Shown piece by piece: positions 57,518 through 64,000 of a DNA stretch of 64,000 bases; within the stretch, counting starts at the first letter, position 1; every line of letters starts with the position of its first letter. The notes under the pieces are model-generated. The model had not been told where the DNA came from, did no database searches, and saw nothing but the letters and a program-made list of their open reading frames with translations. Source of the stretch: Burkholderiales bacterium (GTDB lineage Bacteria; Pseudomonadota; Gammaproteobacteria; Burkholderiales; Burkholderiaceae_C). The position numbers and the translations under genes were made by a program. Location: assembly GCA_016000265.1 (NCBI GenBank), contig JAECRL010000017.1:1-64000 (forward strand). Reading direction: 5' to 3'.

Positions 57518-59200
57518 ATGTCGCAATCACAGGCCACACAGGCCACACGGGCCACACGGGCCACACAGGCCAAACGGGCCACCCGGGCCACCCTGATCGC
57601 GCTCTCGATGGCGCTGACCAGCTGGGTCGACGCCGCGCAGGCCGCCCCCGCTCCCGTGCCGACCCAGGCCGGCTGGGTGCAGGGCCTGAGTGGCCCCGAT
57701 GGCGGCACGGTCTACATGGGCCTGCCCTTTGCCCAACCCCCGGTGGGCGAGCTGCGCTGGAAGGCCCCCGCACCCGTGCAGCCCTGGCAGGGCGTGCGGC
57801 TGGCCGACCGCGCCGGCCCCGCCTGCAAGCAGGACGCCACGCTGCCGCCCGCCGGCGTGCCCAACTCCAGCGAAGACTGCCTGTACCTGAACGTCCACGT
57901 GCCGCCGGGTGCCCAGCCCGGCAGCAACCTGCCGGTGATGGTGTGGGTCCACGGCGGCGCCTTCCTGACCGGCTCCGGCTCGCAATACGACGGCAGCCGC
58001 CTGGCGCAGACCACCGGCGCCCTCGTCGTCACCGTCAACTACCGCCTGGGCATCTTCGGCCTGATGGCGCTGGACGCCTTGAGCGCCGAAGACCCGGCCG
58101 GCAACCAGGCCCTGCAGGACCAGCAGGCCGCCCTGCGCTGGGTTCAGCGCAACATCGCCAACTTCGGCGGCGACGCCAAGCGGGTGACGCTGTTCGGCCA
58201 GTCCGCCGGCAGCATCAGCGTGTGCCAGCAGCTCGTCTCGCCGGCCGCCGCAGGCCTGTTCCAGCGCGCCATCCTGCAAAGCGGGCCCTGCACCCTGGGC
58301 ACCTTGAAGCGCGAGCAGGCCCTGGCCACGGGCAACGCCCTGGCGCTCAAGCTGGGCTGCCCCGCCGGCCCCGCGCAGCTCGCCTGCCTGCGCAGCAAGT
58401 CCACCGACGAGGTCTTCAACGCCGCCCCCTCGCTCGACTTCGAAGACCCGCGCACCCTGCTGGCGCTGTCGCCCTGGGTGGACGGCGTGATCCTGCCCGC
58501 CGCGCCCAAGGACCTGGTGCGCCACGGCAAGTTCCACCGCGTGCCGACCATGGTGGGCGCCACGAAAGACGAAGGCCGCCTGTTCGTGGCCCTGGCCTAC
58601 GACCTGCGCCGCGGCTCACCGCTGACCGAGGCCGAGTACAAGGCCCTGGTCACCGACATCGCGGGCAGCGCCACGCTGGCCTCCCTCATCACGCTGGACT
58701 ACTCCAGCAAGCGCCTGGGCTCACCCAACCTGGCCGCCTCGGCCTTGCTGACCGACGCCATGTTCGCCTGCGGCACCCAGTCGGCCGCGCGCAGCCTGTC
58801 CGTCTACGTGCCCACCTACGCCTACGAGTTTCAGGACGACCAGGTGCCCCCGCTGGCGCCGGATCCCTTCATGAACTGGGGCGCCTATCACGCCTCCGAG
58901 CTGCCCTTCCTGTTCCAGTCCCGCATCGCGACCACGCCGCCCAGCCCGGACCCCAACGACGTGGCCTCGCCCGCCCAACTGGTGCTGTCGGCCCAGATGG
59001 CTGGCTACTGGGGCCGCTTCGCCGCGACCGGCAACCCCAACGGCGCGGGGCAGCTGAACTGGCCGCGCTTCAACAAACTCACCGCGGCCACCCAGCAACT
59101 GGCGGCCGGCAGGTTGTCCACCAACGTCCTGGGCGGCATCTACAGCAAACACCAATGCCCGCTGTGGGACACCGCCACCGCCTTGGGCCTGGGGTTGTGA
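57518..59200 (+). CDS. Exported type-B carboxylesterase
   Basis: This 560-residue alpha/beta hydrolase of the carboxylesterase/lipase family has the oxyanion block VWVHGGAFLTGSGS, nucleophile S229 in LFGQSAGSISV, and SSEDCLYLNV, all family signatures. It is exported: the signal peptide ends near AQAAPAP and has an odd n-region of alternating Ala-Thr-Arg/Gln made by a 9-bp repeat tract. It should cleave esters in the periplasm or outside. It is divergent from an AraC regulator. Confidence 0.9.
   Translation: MSQSQATQATRATRATQAKRATRATLIALSMALTSWVDAAQAAPAPVPTQAGWVQGLSGPDGGTVYMGLPFAQPPVGELRWKAPAPVQPWQGVRLADRAGPACKQDATLPPAGVPNSSEDCLYLNVHVPPGAQPGSNLPVMVWVHGGAFLTGSGSQYDGSRLAQTTGALVVTVNYRLGIFGLMALDALSAEDPAGNQALQDQQAALRWVQRNIANFGGDAKRVTLFGQSAGSISVCQQLVSPAAAGLFQRAILQSGPCTLGTLKREQALATGNALALKLGCPAGPAQLACLRSKSTDEVFNAAPSLDFEDPRTLLALSPWVDGVILPAAPKDLVRHGKFHRVPTMVGATKDEGRLFVALAYDLRRGSPLTEAEYKALVTDIAGSATLASLITLDYSSKRLGSPNLAASALLTDAMFACGTQSAARSLSVYVPTYAYEFQDDQVPPLAPDPFMNWGAYHASELPFLFQSRIATTPPSPDPNDVASPAQLVLSAQMAGYWGRFAATGNPNGAGQLNWPRFNKLTAATQQLAAGRLSTNVLGGIYSKHQCPLWDTATALGLGL
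57532..57594. repeat. 9-bp tandem repeat in the esterase signal peptide
   Basis: Seven units of GGCCACACR or close variants follow one another without interruption; the last three units carry single-base changes. Because the unit is a multiple of three, copy-number change alters only the length of the Ala-Thr-(Gln/Arg) run in the signal peptide n-region, keeping the frame. Confidence 0.9.
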
Positions 59201-59351
59201 GCCTCAGGTGGGTTGTTTGATGTGCGTCCAAGGGCATGGTGGGGCCGCGCTGCAGAGTCACGAGACCTGAAGCACAATCGGCCCCCCGACGCACCTCCGC
59301 GGTGCTGCCCTTGACGTCACCGACGTCCCACCCGACCCGGAGGCCCCCCAC

Positions 59352-60860
59352 GTGCCCAGCCACCCTGTCCGACTCCAGCGCTTTGCCCTCACCGGCATCC
59401 GCCGCGGCATCGAGAAAGAAGGCCTGCGTGTGCTGCCCGATGGCAGCCTGGCGCGTGACCCCCACCCCACCGCGCTCGGCTCGGCGCTGACCCACCCCCA
59501 CATCACCACCGACTTCAGCGAGTCCCAGCTGGAGCTGGTCACGGGCGTGCACGCCAGCGTGGAGGACTGCCTGGGCGAGCTGACCGACGTGCACCGCTTC
59601 GTGCTGGGCGCCCTGGGCGAGCAGCGCATGTGGGCCGCCTCCATGCCCGGCCACCTGCCGCCCGACGCCGACATCCCCATCGGCTGGTACGGCGCCTCCA
59701 ACGTGGGCCTGGCCAAGCGCGTCTACCGCAACGGCCTGGTGCACCGCTACGGCGCGCGCATGCAGACCATCAGCGGCATCCACTGCAACTGGTCGCTCGA
59801 AGGCGCCACCACCGAAGACTACTTCTCGCTGATCCGCAACTTCCGCCGCCACGCCTTCTTGCTGCTGGTGCTGTTTGGCGCCTCGCCCGCCGTCACGCGG
59901 GGCTTCGCGCAGGGGCTCGATCACGGCCTGCAGCCCCTGGGTGACGACACCCTGCACCTGCCGCACGCCACCTCGCTGCGCATGGGCCGCCTCGGTTACC
60001 AGTCCGACGCGCAAAGCGCCATCAGCGTCAGCTACAACGACCTGGAGGGCTACGCCCAGTCCCTGCACAGCGCACTCGTCGAGCCCTACGCGCCCTACGA
60101 GGCCATCGGCATCGAAGACGGGCAGGGCGGCTTCAAGCAACTGGGCACCAGCCTGCTGCAGATCGAAAACGAGTTCTACAGCCCCATCCGCCCCAAGCGC
60201 GTGACCCGGGCCGGCGAGCGCCCGCTGCACGCCCTGCGCGAACGCGGCGTGGAGTACGTGGAGGTGCGCTGCATGGACCTGCAGCCCCACCTCGACGTGG
60301 GCATCGACGAGCACACCCTGCGCGTGCTCGACGTCTTCCTGCTGTGGGCCCTGGCCAGCGACAGCCCGCCCGACTCCCCCGACGAGATCCGCGAGATGGG
60401 CGCCAACCAGCGCCTGGTGGCCGCGCGCGGACGCGAGCCTGGCTTGCGGCTGCAACGCGGCGGCCAGGACGTGCGCCTGAGCGACTGGGCCGACGAGGTC
60501 ATGACCCTGGCCGAGCCCGTGGCCCGCGCCCTGGACGAGGCCCACGGCGGCACCGAATGGAGCCAGGCCTGGGCCCGCGCCCGCGCGCAACTGCAGCAGC
60601 CCCAGCAGCTGCCCTCGGCCCGCGTGCTGGCCGACATGCGCGAGCAACACGCGGGGGAGCATGCCGCCTTCGGCCTGGCTCGCTCCCACCGCGTGCGCGA
60701 GGCCCTGCTGGCCCCGCCCCTGCCTGAGGCCCTGGCGCAACGCATGCGCGAACAAGCCGCGCGATCGCTGGCCGACCAGCGCGCCATCGACGCGGCGCAG
60801 GCCCTACCATTCGAAGCGTATCGACAGCAGTACCTGGACCCCGCCGGCTTGCTGGTTTGA
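59352..60860 (+). CDS. gshA: GshA, glutamate-cysteine ligase (gamma-proteobacterial type)
   Basis: This 502-residue enzyme opens with GIRRGIEKEGLRVLPDG, then FSESQLELVTG, TISGIHCNWSL and YSPIRPKR, all hallmarks of the E. coli-type glutamate-cysteine ligase, which joins glutamate and cysteine using ATP in the first step of glutathione synthesis. The start is GTG at 59352 with GGAGG eight bases before it. Glutathione is the reductant for the glutaredoxin-type ArsC and the carrier for the persulfide dioxygenase in this window. Confidence 0.95.
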   Translation: MPSHPVRLQRFALTGIRRGIEKEGLRVLPDGSLARDPHPTALGSALTHPHITTDFSESQLELVTGVHASVEDCLGELTDVHRFVLGALGEQRMWAASMPGHLPPDADIPIGWYGASNVGLAKRVYRNGLVHRYGARMQTISGIHCNWSLEGATTEDYFSLIRNFRRHAFLLLVLFGASPAVTRGFAQGLDHGLQPLGDDTLHLPHATSLRMGRLGYQSDAQSAISVSYNDLEGYAQSLHSALVEPYAPYEAIGIEDGQGGFKQLGTSLLQIENEFYSPIRPKRVTRAGERPLHALRERGVEYVEVRCMDLQPHLDVGIDEHTLRVLDVFLLWALASDSPPDSPDEIREMGANQRLVAARGREPGLRLQRGGQDVRLSDWADEVMTLAEPVARALDEAHGGTEWSQAWARARAQLQQPQQLPSARVLADMREQHAGEHAAFGLARSHRVREALLAPPLPEALAQRMREQAARSLADQRAIDAAQALPFEAYRQQYLDPAGLLV

Positions 60861-60914
60861 GGCGCCGGGGCGGCTGTCCTCTCCGCCCCCGTCCACCCCC
60901 TGCCGCTGTCACCC

Positions 60915-62612
60915 ATGCGCCTGCGACCCCTGCGCCTCCTGCCTTCGCTGTTGCTCGTCCTGTGGTTGTGCCTGAGCCCGGTTCTGGCCTGGGCTGCAGT
61001 CGGCGCCTCGGCTTCTGCGCCCACCGCAGCTCCGCCCGTCGCGGCAGCGCAAGAAGACGAGGTCGTGCTGCGCTACGCCAACCGGCCGGTGCTGAGCCTG
61101 CGCACCGCCTTCCTGGGCATGTCGCCGGCCGAGCGCGCGCGCCGCTCCGAGGTCAACATCGACCAGGGCCTCGCCTCAGGCGGCCCCGGCCTCGTCACCA
61201 CCCGCGCCACCCCGCAAGGCCAGCTCATCTTCGTCGACGGCGTCATGGCCATCATCCTCTTCGAGGGCGACGTCGACCCCCTGTCTGGTGACACCCTGGA
61301 GGCGCTGACCCAGCGCACCGTGGCCGCGCTCAAGCTCGCCATCCACGAGACCCAGGAAGGCCGCGACACCCACGGCCTGCTCGTCAGCCTGGGCTGGGTG
61401 GCCGCGGCCACCGCCGCGTCCGTGCTGCTGTTCATCGGCGTCAGCCGCCTGCGCACCTCCGCCCTGCGCCTGCTGGCCACCTTCATCTCCCGCCAAAGCC
61501 GCAAGCTGGCCTCCGGCGAGGTCGTGCGCCGCGAGCGCCTGGAGCAGGCCATCGACCTGCTCGACAGCCTCGTCAGCTGGGGCCTGGGCCTGCTGCTGAC
61601 CTACGCCTGGCTGAGCTTTTCGCTGCAGCAGTTCCCGTACACGCGGCCCTGGGGCGAAGACCTGCGCCGCTTCCTGTGGAGCGTGGTCAGCGACCTGTCG
61701 CGCGGCGTGTTCCAGGCCGTGCCGGGCCTGGTGGTGGCGCTGGTGATCTTGCTGATGGCGCGCGGCGTGGTGGGCGCGCTCGGCTCGTTCTTCCAGCGCG
61801 TGGAGACGCGCCAGCTCACGGTGCGCTGGCTGCGCCCCGACGCCGCCGGCCCGACCCGGCGCGTGGCCGGCTGGCTGGTGTGGCTGTTCGCCCTGGCCAT
61901 GGCCTACCCCTACCTGCCGGGCGCCGAGACGGAGGCCTTCAAGGGCATGTCGGTGCTGGTGGGCCTGATGCTGTCGCTGGGCGCCTCCAACTTCGTCGGC
62001 CAGGTGGCGGGCGGGCTCATCCTCACCTACTCCAACACGCTGCGCCGGGGCGAGTACGTGCGCATCGGCGAGCACGAGGGCACGGTGGTCGAGATCGGCG
62101 CCTTCAACACGCGCATCCGCACCGGGCTGGGCGAGGAGGTGGTGCTGCCCAACAACCTCATCGTCAGCGGCGCCACCAAGAACTACTCGCGCGAGGTGCA
62201 CGGGGTGGGCTACATCGTCGACACGGTGGTGACCATCGGCTACGACACGCCCTGGCGCCAGGTGGAGGCCATGCTGATCGAGGCGGCGCACCGCACCGAG
62301 GGCGTGCTCAACGACCCACCGCCGCGGGTGTTCCAGACGGCCTTGTCGGACTACTACCCGGAGTACCGCCTGGTGGCTCAGGCCGTGCCGGCGCTGCCGC
62401 GCCCGAGGGCGGAGGTGCTCAGCAGCCTGCATTCGCACATCCAGGACGTGTTCAACGAGCACGGCGTGCAGATCATGTCGCCGCACTACGTGCTGGACCC
62501 GCACGAGCCGAAGGTGGTGCCCAAGGCGAGGTGGTTTGCGGCGCCGGCGCGAGACCCGGCGCGAGACCCGGCGCAAGCCCCCACAGATGAGGTTTCTCCC
62601 CCTTTGCGGTGA
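60915..62612 (+). CDS. MscS-family mechanosensitive ion channel with N-terminal periplasmic domain
   Basis: This 565-residue protein begins with a signal peptide or anchor of about 27 residues, then a soluble region, about five membrane helices and the MscS core, ALAMAYPYLPGAETEAF to SLGASNFVGQVAGGLIL (pore-lining helix) and the beta domain RIGEHEGTVVEIGAFNTRIRT, VVLPNNLIVSGATKNYSR. It opens under membrane tension to release solutes. Its C-terminal tail includes a 12-bp tandem duplication (62546-62569) giving RDPARDPA. An intrinsic terminator follows. Confidence 0.92.
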   Translation: MRLRPLRLLPSLLLVLWLCLSPVLAWAAVGASASAPTAAPPVAAAQEDEVVLRYANRPVLSLRTAFLGMSPAERARRSEVNIDQGLASGGPGLVTTRATPQGQLIFVDGVMAIILFEGDVDPLSGDTLEALTQRTVAALKLAIHETQEGRDTHGLLVSLGWVAAATAASVLLFIGVSRLRTSALRLLATFISRQSRKLASGEVVRRERLEQAIDLLDSLVSWGLGLLLTYAWLSFSLQQFPYTRPWGEDLRRFLWSVVSDLSRGVFQAVPGLVVALVILLMARGVVGALGSFFQRVETRQLTVRWLRPDAAGPTRRVAGWLVWLFALAMAYPYLPGAETEAFKGMSVLVGLMLSLGASNFVGQVAGGLILTYSNTLRRGEYVRIGEHEGTVVEIGAFNTRIRTGLGEEVVLPNNLIVSGATKNYSREVHGVGYIVDTVVTIGYDTPWRQVEAMLIEAAHRTEGVLNDPPPRVFQTALSDYYPEYRLVAQAVPALPRPRAEVLSSLHSHIQDVFNEHGVQIMSPHYVLDPHEPKVVPKARWFAAPARDPARDPAQAPTDEVSPPLR

Positions 62613-62648
62613 TGGCGGCCCAGGGGGCCCGCTTGATACGGTGACGAC

Positions 62649-62682
62649 CGGCGCTGGCCACGAGGCTGGCGCCGTTTTTTTT
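62649..62682 (+). terminator. Rho-independent terminator after the MscS gene
   Basis: An 11-bp stem CGGCGCTGGCC (62649-62659) and GGCTGGCGCCG (62664-62674), with two G-T wobble pairs and loop ACGA, is followed by eight T (62675-62682). Confidence 0.9.
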
Positions 62683-62707
62683 CATCATCAAATCAAGCGA
62701 GGACACC

Positions 62708-63178
62708 ATGAGTCAAAACCTGATCACCCTGAACCTGAGCGCGGCCGACCAGGCCGAAATCGACGCCGCCCTGACGACCCTGGAGCAGCGCCTGAGCGGC
62801 CTGATCGACCTGGAGGCCAATGAGCGCCGCGGCTTGCCCAAGATGGGCGACAAGTCGGAGGCGTTTTGCCGCCAGACGCTGCGCGTGATGGCGCAAAACC
62901 CCACGCTGGTGCCGGCCAGCGTGCAGTTGCCGGAGGCCCAGCAAGACCTGCAGCAGCTGGACGTGCTGCGGGAGCGCACGGCGCGCTTGCGCCGGCTGCT
63001 GGGCCGCTGTGAGGACACGGAGCTGGCCCTGGGCAGCGACGTGATGAGCACGGCGCTGGAGGGTTACGCGCTGTTGAAGGTGCTGGGCAAGGGCTCGGGG
63101 CTGGAGGGGCTGCGCCAGGACATCGGGGCGCGGTTTGCGCGGCGTGGGCCGGTTGATGTTGTGGTGCCTTTGGGCTGA
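62708..63178 (+). CDS. Helical protein of unknown function
   Basis: This 156-residue cytoplasmic protein appears entirely alpha-helical: LSAADQAEIDAALTTLEQRL, NERRGLPKMGDKSEAFCRQTL, then EAQQDLQQLDVLRERTARLRRLL and ALEGYALLKVLGKGSGLEGLRQDI. No known domain is recognised. The ATG follows AGGA at 62700 closely. It lies alone between the MscS terminator and the repeat element. The compositional pattern and codon use match the core genome, so it is likely a real gene. Confidence 0.75.
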   Translation: MSQNLITLNLSAADQAEIDAALTTLEQRLSGLIDLEANERRGLPKMGDKSEAFCRQTLRVMAQNPTLVPASVQLPEAQQDLQQLDVLRERTARLRRLLGRCEDTELALGSDVMSTALEGYALLKVLGKGSGLEGLRQDIGARFARRGPVDVVVPLG

Positions 63179-63213
63179 TTTTTGGGTTGTTTTGTCGGGG
63201 CAGCGCGGGGTGC

Positions 63214-63441
63214 GGGCTGAGCCAGCCGCCGCGCGGGCCCCGAGCGAGCGGTCCCGCTTGCAGCGGGACTGCCTTGCGGTGCTCACGGCAAGGTGGGGCC
63301 GCAGAACTCACTCCACGGCCGCTGGCCGTTGCGTTCAAACAGCTGCGGCCAGTCAGTTGAACGAAGCGCGCTGCGCGCGCCCACCTCGCCGCTGCGCTCC
63401 TCAGCGCCCGCAAGGGGCCCGCGCGGCGGCCGGCTCAGCCC
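63214..63441. repeat. 228-bp palindromic element with 28-bp inverted repeats (MITE-like)
   Basis: The 28 bases at 63214-63241 (GGGCTGAGCCAGCCG...) and 63414-63441 are inverted copies that differ at one position. Inside are further perfect stems, GTCCCGC-N5-GCGGGAC (63251-63269) and CCTTGC...GCAAGG (63272-63293). No gene is encoded. The whole segment could fold into one long branched hairpin. It occupies most of the 333-base gap between the unknown helical gene and the insertion sequence. It may be a non-autonomous mobile element or a structured intergenic repeat. Confidence 0.7.
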
Positions 63442-63467
63442 TTTTGCACCCCGCTGGGGCGGTGGCG

Positions 63468-64000
63468 GGGACTGTCAGATTTTTTGTGTTTGAGGCTGAA
63501 CACCGCGTCTGTCATGCGGTGGGTTGAAGGAATCGGTCGGCGTAGAGGATGGCGAACTGGTTCATCGCGGCCTTCCAGGTCCGGGCTGGGAATCGCCAGG
63601 CAGCCGTGATTTTGCGCAGTGCCAGCCAGATCAGCTTGTTGGCGGCGTCATCGCTGGGGAAGTGGCCTCGGGTCTTGATGATCTTTCGCAGTTGCGCGTT
63701 GATGCTCTCGATGCCGTTGGTCGTGTAGATCACCCGCCGAACGTCCGGCGGGAAGGCGAAGAACGGGATGACCTTGTCCCATGCCCTGCGCCACGCACTG
63801 ACCACGGGAGGGAACCGTTTGCCCCAGGGCCCTTGCTCGAAGGCATCGAGTTGCGCTTGCGCCGCTTCTGCGGTGGCCGCCGTGTAGATGGGCTTGATGG
63901 CTTCGGCCAGCGCCCGGCGCTCCTTGTGGCTGACGTACGCCAGGCTGTGGCGAATCAGGTGAACGACACAGGTTTGCAAGGTCGTGGCGGGGAAGACGCT
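63468..64000 (-). mobile_element. IS256-family insertion sequence, one end, cut by window edge
   Basis: The transposase frame 63512-64000 is followed outward by GGGACTGTCAGATTTTTTG near 63468, which fits the terminal inverted repeat of IS256-family elements (transposase end side). The other end and any 8-bp target duplication lie outside or cannot be identified. The boundary at 63468 is approximate to a few bases. It lies about 26 bases from the palindromic element at 63214-63441. Confidence 0.75.
63512..64000 (-). CDS. IS256-family (mutator-type) transposase, C-terminal part
   Basis: At least 163 residues are visible and the frame is open at base 64000, where it reads SVFPATTLQTCVVHLIRHSL. 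The segments CVVHLIRHSLAYVSHKERR, RRAWDKVIPFFAFP, YTTNGIESINAQLRKIIKTRGHFP and AMNQFAILYADRF are typical of IS256/mutator transposases; the Glu in NGIESINAQLRK is the last residue of the DDE triad. The N-terminal two-thirds lie beyond the window. No frameshift is seen, so the copy may be active. Confidence 0.95.
   Translation of the reverse strand, partial: SVFPATTLQTCVVHLIRHSLAYVSHKERRALAEAIKPIYTAATAEAAQAQLDAFEQGPWGKRFPPVVSAWRRAWDKVIPFFAFPPDVRRVIYTTNGIESINAQLRKIIKTRGHFPSDDAANKLIWLALRKITAAWRFPARTWKAAMNQFAILYADRFLQPTA

Noticed and set aside
57532-57594. Tandem repeat considered as a CRISPR array
   Set aside because: Units are contiguous 9-mers without spacers and lie inside a signal-peptide coding sequence.
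63214-63441. Palindromic element considered as an integron attC site
   Set aside because: No integrase or gene cassettes nearby and no conserved attC core ends were seen; the arms are longer and more perfect than usual attC sites.

Overview
The window reads as a chromosomal stretch of a high-GC betaproteobacterium, most likely order Burkholderiales. The grounds are a perfect CIRCE operator in front of rpoH (a betaproteobacterial arrangement), strongly GC-biased third codon positions with long antisense shadow frames, a PcaR/CatR-controlled beta-ketoadipate pathway, and the general type of the housekeeping genes (gshA, rsmB, maeB). Genus cannot be fixed from the sequence alone. No tRNA, rRNA or CRISPR array was seen.

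Layout. 1-357: start of rpoH under a CIRCE box. 518-2906: a lower-GC insert carrying the C-terminal remnant of a QatB-like protein plus complete qatC and qatD, i.e. a beheaded Qat anti-phage locus without the QatA ATPase; 647 bp of non-coding DNA follow. 3554-5113: chemoreceptor. 5236-10294: arsenic operon arsR-arsI-arsC-arsC-aqpS-arsC-(truncated thioredoxin)-arsA, with three arsenate reductases from two families and no ArsB/Acr3 pump. 10299-16144: an HD-GYP-like gene divergent from a sigma54 activator with C-terminal TPR-like repeats; the spacer holds a near-perfect sigma54 promoter facing the HD-GYP gene and a palindromic upstream activating site. The activator is followed by a DUF917 protein and an Asp/Glu/hydantoin racemase.

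16191-31876: a complete catabolic route from benzoate to succinyl-CoA plus acetyl-CoA, in two leftward operons. CatR controls catB-catC-catA-benA-benB-benC-benD-porin-benK; PcaR controls pcaI-pcaJ-pcaF-pcaD-benE. Both divergent promoters carry recognisable operator palindromes. 31904-34231: sulfide/persulfide detoxification (TauE/SafE exporter, small membrane protein, BigR-type persulfide sensor, persulfide dioxygenase-like hydrolase). 34342-37118: periplasmic solute-binding protein overlapping a hybrid histidine kinase. 37061-39781: lipid-modification cluster (DUF1295, cyclopropane synthase-like methyltransferase, exported protein).

39863-42029: enoyl-CoA reductase-like SDR divergent from an acyl-CoA dehydrogenase. 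42056-53319: EamA transporter, malic enzyme MaeB, GGDEF-EAL protein, polysaccharide export protein, RsmB, fatty acid hydroxylase-family protein, AraC regulator and DUF2804 protein. 53398-57351: membrane protein, glycosyltransferase, aliphatic amidase AmiE, a second AraC regulator. 57518-63178: carboxylesterase with a 9-bp repeat tract in its signal peptide, gshA, an MscS channel, and an unknown helical protein. 63214-64000: a 228-bp element with 28-bp inverted repeats, then the end of an IS256-family insertion sequence running off the window.

The two most interesting observations are the sigma54 activator/HD-GYP pair, with all its cis elements visible, and the truncated qat locus beside rpoH. 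Neither can be called a new system from sequence alone.
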